From Chamaecyparis obtusa (taxonomy: Eukaryota > Streptophyta > Pinopsida > Cupressales > Cupressaceae): 64,000 nucleotides of DNA. Under the pieces are notes generated by a model. That model ran no database searches and had not been told where the DNA came from. It saw only the letters and a list, made by a program, of their open reading frames with translations. Position 1 is the stretch's first letter. Every line of letters starts with the position of its first letter. The position numbers and the translations under genes are program-made. The DNA lies in the NCBI GenBank assembly GCA_027943335.1, contig BSBK01002936.1:567501-631500 (forward strand). The letters are read 5' to 3'. Below, piece by piece: positions 47,324 through 57,072 of this stretch.

Positions 47324-49215
47324 ATGATAACTCCACCCCCTTTAGCTTTCCTCTTGCAAATTAAGCTAAGAAAGGTAAATACTATAAATGCATTTAATCT
47401 AGGATGTATGCAGCTAACTGTCATTATTCAAAATTTGGAGCTTATTTTCATTATCGAGCTTTTGGAACATGAAATTGGTACAACCCTCACTGGTTCAACC
47501 ATGATGATATGAATACCGCTTTCCTCAAATTTTAATATTGCAAGTAAACAATCAAAGGATTGATCCCTTTCATATACAAATGTCCTCAATGATTCTTTGA
47601 CGATCATGTCATTAGATGGATTCGCATACTACTATAAATCAACCTGACAAGCACTCAAGTAGCAATCAAGAAAATATCATGTCTTCAACTTCGCTCATCT
47701 AGTCCAAGACTTCATCAATTGCTAAAAAGACATGATTCCAAAAATTTAGTAACACTTTGAACATTTTTGCTTTTGTTTGTCGATCCATATTTCAAAAAAA
47801 CTTCATCCACTTTGATCCTTAGTTATGTTTAAGCCTTTTTAGATTTCGATTTGATTTGTCAAATGTTGTTGTTAGATCAAGTATTTGGATGTTTGAAATG
47901 TAATATTGATCAATAAGTTCAAGTTTAGCAATTTTCCAATTTTGATGCAATGATTTGAGCCAATTGATGTTTATTTTGCTAAGCTCATTGAATTTGGATC
48001 GGTGCCCCCAATTTGATTTGCAAAAGATAGTGCTTTGTTGTGCAATGCAACTTTTGAGTGTTTATTTAAGATTTGCAATCTTTTAGATTTTTAGTTTTTT
48101 TTAGTTTTTTTTGCTGGATTTTTAGAGATTTTTTATGTTTTTGAATTTTAGGGATTTTTTATTTTTTTGAATTTTTAGAGATTTTTTATTTTTTTGAATT
48201 TTAAATTTTTTTGAATTTTTAAAGGAATATTTTCACCTTCTTAGATTTTTAGAGATTACTAGTTCTCAAGAAAGATCACATTGAATTCCCGCAATGTCTA
48301 ACAAGGTATAGGACATGAAAAATGGATTTGCAAATTGATGGATGTGAGATAAACAGGCCATGATGGATGAAGCAAGTGTGTTACCCATAGGACCATCTCC
48401 TCAAGATTATCCAAGCTAGGGAAAAATAGTATCTCAATATAGGCCAATGATGTGGTGTTGGATAGCATATGGAATAATGACCTAGTGTCATGACAATGGT
48501 CCAAAGGAGTGGACATATCAAGAGACTTTCTAATATTTTTTTTGCATTTCTTTTATTTCTCATTTAGATCAAGATCAAGGGATCAATGTGAATAGGATCA
48601 CACAATAAAGATAACAGGGTGATGGAGGCTATGATTGAATGGTTTGGGATCATGGAAAGGCTTCTTAGAGATAATGAAGGTGACTTTAGGATAAGCAACA
48701 TCATGATAAGGTAGCATGAACACAATAAGTGAATATGCTAATGAGTAGGATAACTCATGTCAAGATACTTAATGCTCATGGATATGTTCAACCTTGTCAA
48801 GATCAAAGGTGAAAGATGGAGTACAAATACAAGTGAGATCAATGGTAGAAAGATGGAGGATATGATGGATGAAACCTGCCCCCAAGTGTAGAGTGCAAGA
48901 GAGAGGAATTATGCATGACGCTTGTTTGCCAAGTTTTCATCATGGTACTTGTCCAAGATGCCACAAGAATTAGTTTTCACCATAGGATGGGTTTCTTTTC
49001 TTTTCTTTTCTTTTTCTTCTTTTTCTCTTTTTTTTTCCTTCTTTTTCTCTTTTTTTTTCCCTTTTTTTTTTTGGATGGACTCAAGCCTCATGCTCTTTGG
49101 ATACTCCTTGAAAAGGTATGATATGATGAGCCAAGGCCACTAAAAAGTATCCTCAAAGATGTTGATATGGTGATGGAAATGTGATATGGTGGATAAGGTA
49201 AAGGTTGGCTAAAGA
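47324..49215 (-). other. E3 internal region, gene-free part
   Basis: 47324-48519 matches 40263-41503; from 48520 the sequence is single-copy within E3. T-rich runs at 48080-48230 and 49000-49075. The strings 'GCCAAGTTTTCATCATGG' and 'TTAGTTTTCACCATAGGATG' recur in E1 (about 9580-9650). The Lys/Glu- or Phe-rich frames across 48909-49143 are products of the poly-T run. Confidence 0.75.
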
Positions 49216-51525
49216 TTAATGCAATGGATTGGATAATGGAAGTGGAAGGATAATGAATGAAAGGATAATAAGTCTTTCCATATGTGGGAGTGAAAAAGGG
49301 TCAACCAATAGGAATGGAAGGATAATGATTAGGAGGATAAGAAGTATTATCAAGATCAACATCGATACACACCTTGAAGGGTAGTGAAATAATGGAGGAC
49401 AAATGGGTGAGATAGCTTGAGACTTTGATGTAGGAGAGGATATAGATCTTGGGACACAAGGACTCAAAATGGATGGATAAGATGGAATGTGTTTAGGAGA
49501 ATGTGGGGTAGAAGCCTTTGGAAGCTTGAATGTCAACTTTGATTTCTCTTTTGTGTGTAAGTCCTTCAAAAGTGACTTGGGAATCCACACTTTCTTTGAT
49601 TTTTCTTTCCTTTTGGCTTCTTTAGAATGCATTTCTTTAATGAGGGATTTTGGAATCCACTTTTTCTTTGATTTTTATTTTTTCTTGATGGACCTTTGTG
49701 GTCTCTTGAATATTTCTTTTTTTCTTGCATTCACATGTCAATTAGATTGGACATGGTGCTCTTCATACATAAGTGGATTCTTGGTTTTCTAATTTTTATG
49801 TTGCACATCCAAATTACTTCCAAAGGACTTGAGATTGGTGGATGAATAAGGTAAATATGGATGGTTCATATGGATGGGTTCATATGGAGGATTGACATGG
49901 ATGGGTACTTGGTTTTTCAAGTATGTATGTCTTTGTTGATCTTGATAGGGTATAGGGTAAGTGGATGGTGGGATAGGGATGGTAGGAAAGGTTGATGGAG
50001 GAATGTAAGGGCCCAATATGGATGGAAGATATGAAGGTTTCAACTTTGGAATATAGGGACCAAGGATGGATTTGGAAGATGTAGAAGGACTATGCTTATG
50101 CACAAATGGAGGTAAATGGGATGTGGGAAGGATATCAACATCTTTATTTTGAGCTGCATGGCCAAGGTTTTCATCTTTTGGATTTATCTTTGTACCAATA
50201 GGCTTATATATAGCTTTGATAGGAGTGACTTTGATAGGAGCAATTGAAGCTTGAGATAGATATGGAGGCTTATGAAAAGTGGATGTTGGGATACTTTGAC
50301 CTTGACAAGGATCTTTTGATAGCCTAGGAAGAATAATTTTCTTTTGATTTTCAATAAGTTCATTAGAGATGGAAGGAATACTTTGATCTTGCTTAGGAGA
50401 TGGATATGATATAAGAGGTGAAGGAATATGGGGTGTTTGATATGGAAGTATATCTTCTTGAAAGAAATGAAAGGGTATGAAGGGTTCATCATGGGATTCT
50501 TGGGATATGGGACTTTGGTCAACTATAGGATAAGAAGGGATATTATGTTGATCTTGATCCTTAATAAGACTTGTTTCTTTGGACTTTTGATTAGTCTCTT
50601 GACATGGAGCCACTTCTAAGGACAACGTAGGATTTTGAATGTTCACATGGGATTCTTGAATGGTGAATGAAGGTTCATTTGAAATAGGAATGATAGGCAT
50701 TGTAGCACATGAAGGCTTGAGGTCTATAACCTTTGAAGCATGAAAGAATTTTGTAGCAAGATGTAGGTTAGCTTAGATCTCTTTTAGAGGTAGCCCTTGA
50801 GGGTATACATAGTCATTATGAAAACTGTTTGGATCTTTGTTTGATGGAGGAATATTGGATAGCTTTGCTTTTATATGAAATGGAGGAATGGTGGAATAGG
50901 TGAAAGGTATAAGAGGACCACTACTAGACATGTGTTCATAAGTTTGATCTTGCTTGAGATTAGTATCTTCATTAGATGATTCATTAGAATTTTCAATTTC
51001 AATTATGTCATCATTAATAAGATTTTGAATTTTATGTTTCAACTCCATGCAATTTGAAGTTTCATTCTCATTATGTCTATGATGTGCACAATAGTTGCTC
51101 AAAAAGATTAAACCACATGAAGTGATTTGAGGCAATGTGATGAGATCATTTTCAAGAAGTTTTTCCAAAGCCAATTGGTATGAAATTCCCAAAGGATTAA
51201 ATGATCTATCCCAAGGATATTTGGATGTATTTGTGTTTCTCAAAGAGTTTTCATATGATGAATATTGTTGAGATGGGACTAATTCCTCTTGATTTCCTTG
51301 ATCAAAGATGATATTCTCTTGATATTTTGAAATAGGTACTTCATCAAATATTGGTTTATCATTAGCATATTCTTGATCAAAAATAGGTTTTTCATGATAT
51401 TCTTTTTTATCAAATTTTGAATTATCAAAGATATGATGTTCATAATGTTCTTCTTGCTCATAGAGGTAAGGAAACAATGTTCTTAATGAGAATTGGTTGG
51501 ATAATGTTTCCATTTCTTTTTCCAT
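49216..51525 (-). pseudogene. E3 accessory protein with gag-type Cys/His segment
   Basis: One frame from ATG at 51525 to 49216, with stops at 50773 (TAA; the E1 copy has CAA), 49789 and two more before the last section. Order: acidic/aromatic N-terminus with repeated KPIFDQE-like units, a helix-rich part (LALEKLLENDLITLP), then CAHHRHNENETSNCMELKHK, which resembles the Cys/His segment that closes gag in some plant Ty3 elements, then LSLEVAPCQE, KDQDQ, SILGPYIP repeats, SFGSNLDVQ, two WIPKSL[IL]K[ED] repeats and KLTFKLPKAS. The part from YPQGLPLKE onward matches the E1 frame, in the same frame, over about 500 residues. No enzyme motif. Perhaps a divergent gag that gained a Pro-rich tail. Confidence 0.7.
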
Positions 51526-52605
51526 TTCTTGAATAGAATATTCTCTTGAATCTTTTTGTTAATTGATTTTTGGATCTTAATGGATATTTTCTTTTTGTAA
51601 TCAAAGATCTTCAAGCAAAACACAATGATTTTATCAATTAACACAAGAAATTCTTCCAAGCAACCTACCTAAGGTCAAATTTGGCTTTTAAATGGCTCTA
51701 ATGAGGTAGGCTTGCTAATTTAGCAAGGACTTAATGTAGATTCCATTCAAAATAGACTTTAAACTTTCATCCCCCAAGTATGTTAAGGGGCTTCCCACAC
51801 GCACAAAAGTATGATTTGGCGCAATCCGTGAGGACTACTAGAGGAAGTTCAAAAAATTTAAAATCCTTTTTTCACACACCCCATTAAGGATGCATGCATC
51901 TCATTTTATAGTGGGTTAGATTCTCCCAACAAAAGCAAGCATATCCCACTTTGGGTTGTCCCTCTCACCGGCCTTGTTAAGGCACAACTTGGGAGGTGAG
52001 CCCACTAATGTTCTAGCATGTTCATTTTTAAAGCAAGGAAATGGAATTAAGGTCAAACTTTTGGGAATTTGGTTCACCAAAAGGTGAAGAGCATATCCCT
52101 AACTTTTCCTTTAGTTCCCAAACACAATTAGCAATGTTCAATTGATTTCACCCACTAACTATAGGGATTTGAGTATTTCTACTCTCTTCCACAAACAAGG
52201 GGCTTTGATTTTATGTGCTTGATTCCTTAACCTCTCTTGTAATTACTAGATTTTAAAATGCACCAATGCCACAATTTAAGGGAAAATATTGACTAGTTGA
52301 GGCTTACCTTTTCCTTGTAGCTAACTGAAGTTAGGGGCATTTTTGAGTGATTTCATTGTTTTTATCCTTACCTTGGCAATAGTTCCTTCCAAATGTGCTT
52401 TTCCACCAGCAAGTTAGTCAACACCAACAATCACAATGAGGGGAAACCAAATCAAAATTTATGAAGCAAAGAATTATATATTGAACCTTAAGCACCTTAT
52501 TTGCAAATTTTTAAGGAAAAACTTGAACTAAGGAGTAAAAATCCAATTGAGAGAAACAAATTTCATTTTGTAAGCTTCAATAATTGCAAGATAGTTTTGG
52601 TATAC
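51526..52605 (-). other. E3 region upstream of the accessory frame
   Basis: About 1.1 kb with no long reading frame, rich in C and T on the plus strand in parts (for example CCCACACGCACAAAAG). It separates a short basic frame (52606-52743) from the accessory frame and could be a leader or an intron; the sequence does not settle which. Confidence 0.5.
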
Positions 52606-52743
52606 CTATTTTTCTTCCTCTTGTGATGTCTCAAGAATAGCCTTGATGTGTGCAACGTTCTCCTTCTTAATCTTCTTAGCCAAGGCCTTGGCTTCTTGAT
52701 TGAACCTGCTCTTTGGCTTTTGGAACTTTTTGTGCCTGTTCAT
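52606..52743 (-). CDS. Short basic reading frame in the E3 leader
   Basis: A 45-codon frame with ATG at 52743-52741 and TAG at 52606-52608. The peptide is Lys-rich and helical (MNRHKKFQKPKSRFNQEAKA, then KKIKKENVAHIKAILETSQ, ending EEEK). The stop is followed at once by GTATAC, which could serve as a splice donor; if spliced, this would be a first exon of the accessory frame, as introns are known in Ogre elements. There is no second copy to compare, so it may also be chance. Confidence 0.3.
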   Translation of the reverse strand: MNRHKKFQKPKSRFNQEAKALAKKIKKENVAHIKAILETSQEEEK

Positions 52744-52829
52744 TTATAGTAAAAACATACAGACATAGAGTAAGATAATTGAATTTATCAATCTAACAGT
52801 AAATTAAAACAACAAACAGTAAGCGTCAT

Positions 52830-53470
52830 TGTCCAGCTAATACGCGTGATCAAATTGTTAGCAGGCATAACTTTAAGAGTCACGGGCGTCACTTAAAAGT
52901 TATTATGTGTCATTTAAAAATTAGTACGTGTCATTTAAATGCTCGTAACCATCATTTAAATGTTGGTACACATCATTTAAATTCTAGTATGCATTATTTA
53001 AAAGTTAGTACACATAACTTTAAAAATTGCAGGCGTCACTTTCCAGGGACACAAGCGACATTGAAAGTTAATCAGGCATAAATAGTTTATTGATAAGCAT
53101 AAAGAGTATTGAAAATTGTGTAAAATGATCTATTCAAAGTGGCACTTTTATAATACAAAGCGTAAAATAGTAGATACTATGCGTGAATTTGTCTGTAAAT
53201 TGCTTAGTAAAAGGTATGTCATAGGCGGTGACAAATAGTGGATAGGCGACACTTCTTAAGTCACAAGTGTGACTTTATGAGCAAAGGTTGAACAATTTAT
53301 CTCACAGGTGTGAGCATCCAGGTTGCAAGCGACTAGAAAGAATTTAAGATAGAAGAGAAGTTATCGACTAGGTGTGAGTTATCAGCTAGTAGGTGTTAGA
53401 ACAAAGATCTTAAGCATCATCAAAATGACTGTAGGTGTGAATGAATCATTTTTACGTGTGACTTCACCTA
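52830..53470. repeat. Degenerate 21-22-bp tandem repeat in the E3 leader
   Basis: Repeated units such as AGGCATAACTTTAAGAGTCAC, GTGTCATTTAAAAATTAGTAC and CATCATTTAAATGTTGGTAC run at a 21-22-bp step. They resemble the units of the E2 leader (AGGCGTGATCAAATTGCTCG), so the two families share a leader repeat. Confidence 0.7.
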
Positions 53471-53547
53471 TTTTCTATAGAAAACTCACAAAAAAGTGAA
53501 AATACAAGAATGCAAAATATGAAGAAAATGATGAAATGAGGCTTAGG

Positions 53548-53565
53548 GCCCCACGGTGGGTGCCA
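53548..53565 (-). promoter_or_regulatory. E3 primer-binding site
   Basis: TGGCACCCACCGTGGGGC on the minus strand, 3 nt (AAA) after the 5' LTR. Identical to that of E2. Its first bases (AAATGGC) reappear at 43131-43137 after the inverted LTR. Confidence 0.87.
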
Positions 53566-53568
53566 TTT

Positions 53569-54446
53569 TGTATACTAATGAAAGTATCTTCATAGAATTA
53601 AGGTTGAACATCAATAATAAATGAAATAGTAACTAAATTAAACCACAATAGAGCAACTATTTAGCAAATTAATGATCAATTAAGCACCCTATTCTCTTTA
53701 ACTAAGAATGTTAATGCAAAGCTCTTAGCAAACCATCATTAATGACAATCCTAGAATGAGAATGATAAAGAAAAATAAGCTCAAGCTAATAATTATATAA
53801 AAAAAAATGCTAATTAAGCTCTCAAATTCCTTTCTAAACTCAAATTGCAAGATGTTCAATGCAATTCTCAGATATCTAGTTGATCATTATGAAGGAATTT
53901 GGTCTTCCTTTTATAGATTTTCCCAATGGTAGGGGGTGTAGTTGTATTTGATCATAATTAAGCCTTGGTTGAGTCTTTGGTTCCACCCTTTGAAGACAAT
54001 GCAAAGTTTGTGTCCTCAAAGCTTGGGACAAGTAGATAAGATCAATGGACAAGATTCTTGTTCACTTTGAGTGAATGAGATTGAATTTAGACTTGATCCA
54101 TGTGAATGTCTTTCCTTAAATCTCATTGGTTGATTGAATTTCCTCCGTTTGTGGTTGTTGAAAGAAATTAAGATTTATTAATTGATTTATTTTAGCCATG
54201 TACCCCTTGAATGGGTTGAATTTAATTTAATCCAAGACTATACAATTAATTGATTTAATTGTATTTTGATTTGATTGCACTTGATTAAATGCTCTCAATT
54301 TTGATTTATCTTGAATGAAAACTTGATTTTCATTTTGATTGGCTAATTATGCATTGTGATCCAATTAACTCAATTATGTCCTTGATTTGCTTTGATTTGA
54401 CTCGATTTGATTTGATTTGATCTTTGTCCATTTTTAGGTGATTACA
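53569..54446 (-). repeat. E3 outer 5' LTR (878 bp)
   Basis: Partner of 15766-16654, with the GGGTA duplication at 54447-54451. Shares outer-LTR variants (GTGAATGAGATTG, TAGACTTGATCCATG) not found in the two inner LTRs. Confidence 0.92.
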
Positions 54447-54451
54447 GGGTA

Positions 54452-55240
54452 TTTTCAGGGGTCCAATATGACCCATTGTACCAAGAAGATGTGAAGTCTT
54501 CAAAAACCAAAATTGTATTAATGCCTAAAGATTTCATCTTAGATTTTCTTGGAGGATTAACCCTAGTTGAGAAAGTGGGGGGAGAAACCAAAGAAGATAG
54601 GGAGACCTAAGGGGTTTCTATAGGGTTACTGAGATCTAAAATCAAAGGAGGGTTATTCTAGGGCCAACCTCTGGGGTCTAGGCAAGATGAAAATCTTAGA
54701 GATGAGGAATTAAACCCTGATGGAGAGGGGAGACCCCATACCTTTTGGAATTTAAAAAAGACTTTGATAGAGATGATACAATCCAAAATAGAAAGTTGAG
54801 TTTGACATTACATTAAAAATGATTTAACTTAGGAAAAAGGTGAGAGTAAAAATGTTTGAACCCAACTTCAAGGGTGACTAACTTGATCAACACCAACATC
54901 ACACTTTTCCATTCACCTAGAAATGCTTCCCAGTTGATCCCATTTTGCAGTTGCGATATGTTTTCACCAAGACCAAGGAAATTCTTGAGATCCTTCTTAT
55001 AGTGCCCATTAGAGTTTCTTGGGATGGCCTTTCCTTCCATGAGAAGACCAATAGTAGCTACAATCAAATCCACTAAGACCAAAAAGTAGAAACCACCTTG
55101 ATATTAATCTTCCCTTGGTCTCAAGCCTCCAAAAAATTATCAAAGAGCTTAGGTATAAAACCTTTGATAGGGTGGTTGCAATAAGTTGAGTCCCACTTTT
55201 AGGCAAAAAGTGAAAAATGTTTTCCCTTTTTTTTCAAATT
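54452..55240 (-). pseudogene. 5' part of the decayed coding sequence
   Basis: Minus-strand coding remnant with stops and frameshifts. Readable parts: KGKHFSLFA-stop-KWDSTYCNHPIKGF, IPKLFDNFLEA, then after a shift VLVDLIVATIGLLMEGKA, NSNGHYKKDLKNFLGLGENI, QNGINWEAFLGEWKSVMLVL and VGFKHFYSHLFPKLNHF (the longest clean stretch, 54813-55082). Further down are WGLPSPSGFNSSSLRFS, VSPPTFSTRVNPPRKSKMKS and, after another shift, SSWYNGSYWTPENT, which continues into 15760-15749 and 4648-3918. I do not recognise the family. A protein of perhaps 500 residues is implied. Removing E1 and E3 restores the join without a gap. Confidence 0.5.
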
Positions 55241-56630
55241 TACTATCAATTGATGACTAAATTTGAGGCACTTAGAGATTGAATCTCAAAAAAAATTAGT
55301 AATAGAAACTATAGTTCTCGAAGTCTACTTTACAAATATGTAATTTATTTAAATACCCACATGGTATAAATTACTTCTTAGTGGGAATTTTTAAAAACCA
55401 TGTTTTCAAAATGCCCTTTTCAAGACCATACCATAGTCATGTACGAACACCATATTTTGACTTAAATAAATGAATTTTTGCAAATCCTTTTGGGGAAATA
55501 TATCTAAGACACCAAATATTGATGAACATATTTTTTCTTTTTTTTTTATTGAATATATTTTTTTAATTGACTATAAAAACACATTTTCAAAACCTCTGGT
55601 GTATGGCCACCATAATTTGATGAGAATTTCATATTTTTTCAAAAAAAAAATTCTTCAAGAGAATTGTATCTATATTGATGTCATATAATTTATTTTCCAA
55701 AAAACCTAAAACCAAAAAAGTTATTAAAGTTTTAGTGAACCTTGCTATTTTACGTTTATGTGCCACTTTTAACTAATAAATAATTAAAAAATAGTAAAAA
55801 TAATCATATCACTATGAAATTTACATTTTTGAAATCTAGACAGTGAGAACTCTAATGGGTTTTTGGTTTGTAAAAAAATACGATCAGGAAGGCCCTCAAA
55901 AAATTACAAGGTAGAAATCTGGCATTCGAGTGCCCTAACCAAATTTTTGGAGGTCAAGGCATAGGCTTGGTTCTACCAAGCCTAAACCAAACTAATTTTG
56001 GAATGAAATCTGAGGCAAATGTGTGCTTCCCACTCATGTCTTAAGAAATGGTTACCCGTTATTTAAATTGAAAATTGGGCACACATTTTATAAAAAAAAA
56101 TCAAAGTGTTAAAATGTATTTTTAGTTCTAAAAAAAAAATATTTAGAAACAGGCACCCATTTTGAAAAAAAATGGGCATTTGTTTTTTGAATTTAGGATC
56201 GGGTGCCTGAACCTAAAACGGGTGCCCATTTCAAGTGACACCTTTCATTTCTACAAGACTTATGTGGAATTGGTACCCAACTTTGTGCATTGACCCGATA
56301 CCTTTAATGTAATTGTTCACATGCCTAGCTTGCAGAATGGGCCAAAGGATATTTTTATTCTTAAATTTAGCACAGTTTTCTGACTTAATCTAAATAAGAT
56401 CATCTCTCATTGTTTCATTGCAGAGAAACTTCACTGAGAAGACAATAGGGAAATTTATAAAACTAACCATAATAATGAGATAGCCCATAGAAATTATCTA
56501 AAAAGATCTCAAATCCATTAGATAATACTTATCTTTGATCATAATTAATGCATTTTGGAGAAAGTGCGACCCTTGCCAACTTTGGTGATATATTTCTCTA
56601 TTTCCTCAAAATCTTGTTGTGGTAATTATT
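55241..56630. other. Gene-free host stretch
   Basis: AT-rich sequence without a supported gene. Runs of A or T and repeated GGGCATTT/GGGTGCC words (56040-56240) are seen. It may include the 3' part of the LINE relic that follows. Confidence 0.5.
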
Positions 56631-57060
56631 GGACCCTGAACTGAATTTGAAAGGTGTCCATAAATCTTCCTATGGTAGCTAACATATTCATCGCTCTATT
56701 GCCTTCATGATAAGTGTGTTGGTATTTAACACCATCCATCATGACCATTAAACCAATTTGCATTTCATAATTAAGTCCTTTGTTTCCCATCCTAGGTTAC
56801 AAATACTCGTAAGTACCATGATTACATTGAGGGCATCTCCCTCAATTATGATCTTAAAACATTGATTAACTCCTATATCTATTCAATGGAAAGCCACTGC
56901 CACCTTTTCCACATGGGCAATTTGGACTCCCAAATTAACTATATAGGCTAGAAGAGTTTTACAACAATTGTCTCTATTAAGACCAACCCCACCAACCCAA
57001 CCTGGGTTCGCAATAGAAGAGCCATCCAAATTGAGTTTAACCCATCTAGGATCAGGGGGG
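56631..57060 (-). pseudogene. LINE-type RNase H relic
   Basis: On the minus strand PPDPRWVKLNLDGSSIANPG, then GGVGLNRDNCCKTLLAYIVN, AHVEKVAVAFH, FKIIIEGDALNVIMVL and finally, after a frameshift, GNRAMNMLATIGRFMD. This is the RNase H fold carried at the C-terminus of plant LINE polyproteins (and related plant RNase H proteins): Asp in LNLDGSS, Glu in VEK and Asp in EGDA are in the right order and spacing. Stops after AFH and CKLV and at least one frameshift break it. The RT part is not visible. A run of 12 G (57055-57066) encodes part of a Pro stretch just before it. Confidence 0.75.
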
Positions 57061-57072
57061 GGGGGGAGGGGG
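57055..57072. repeat. Poly-G tract
   Basis: Twelve G in a row, then A and five G. Such a run can form quadruplex DNA and is also a common site of assembly error, so its exact length is doubtful. Confidence 0.8.

Larger units (their letters stand above)
15766..54446 (-). mobile_element. E3: rearranged non-autonomous LTR element, host to E4, E2 and a solo LTR
   Basis: Outer LTRs at 15766-16654 (3') and 53569-54446 (5') are flanked by a perfect GGGTA duplication (15761-15765 and 54447-54451). Without the inserted E4 (which contains E2) and the 44956-47318 insertion, about 13.8 kb remains. It has a polypurine tract (AAAGAGGGGCATT) and a primer-binding site, an accessory frame at 49216-51525, and no pol gene. 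Its 3' portion occurs three times: direct (15766-17758 plus 40263-41503), inverted (41499-43137) and direct (43136-44955 plus 47324-48519). The outer LTRs look about 5-6% apart by eye, the oldest of the dated elements. Confidence 0.9.

Noticed and set aside
48909..49143. Lys/Glu-rich or Phe-rich frames
   Set aside because: By-products of a poly-T/C run; the E1 counterpart does not keep them.
54813..55206. Two separate overlapping small genes
   Set aside because: The frames are parts of one frameshifted coding relic on the same strand, not two genes.
55470..55688. 72-residue Phe/Ile/Tyr-rich frame
   Set aside because: Composition follows local AT-rich sequence; nothing supports coding.
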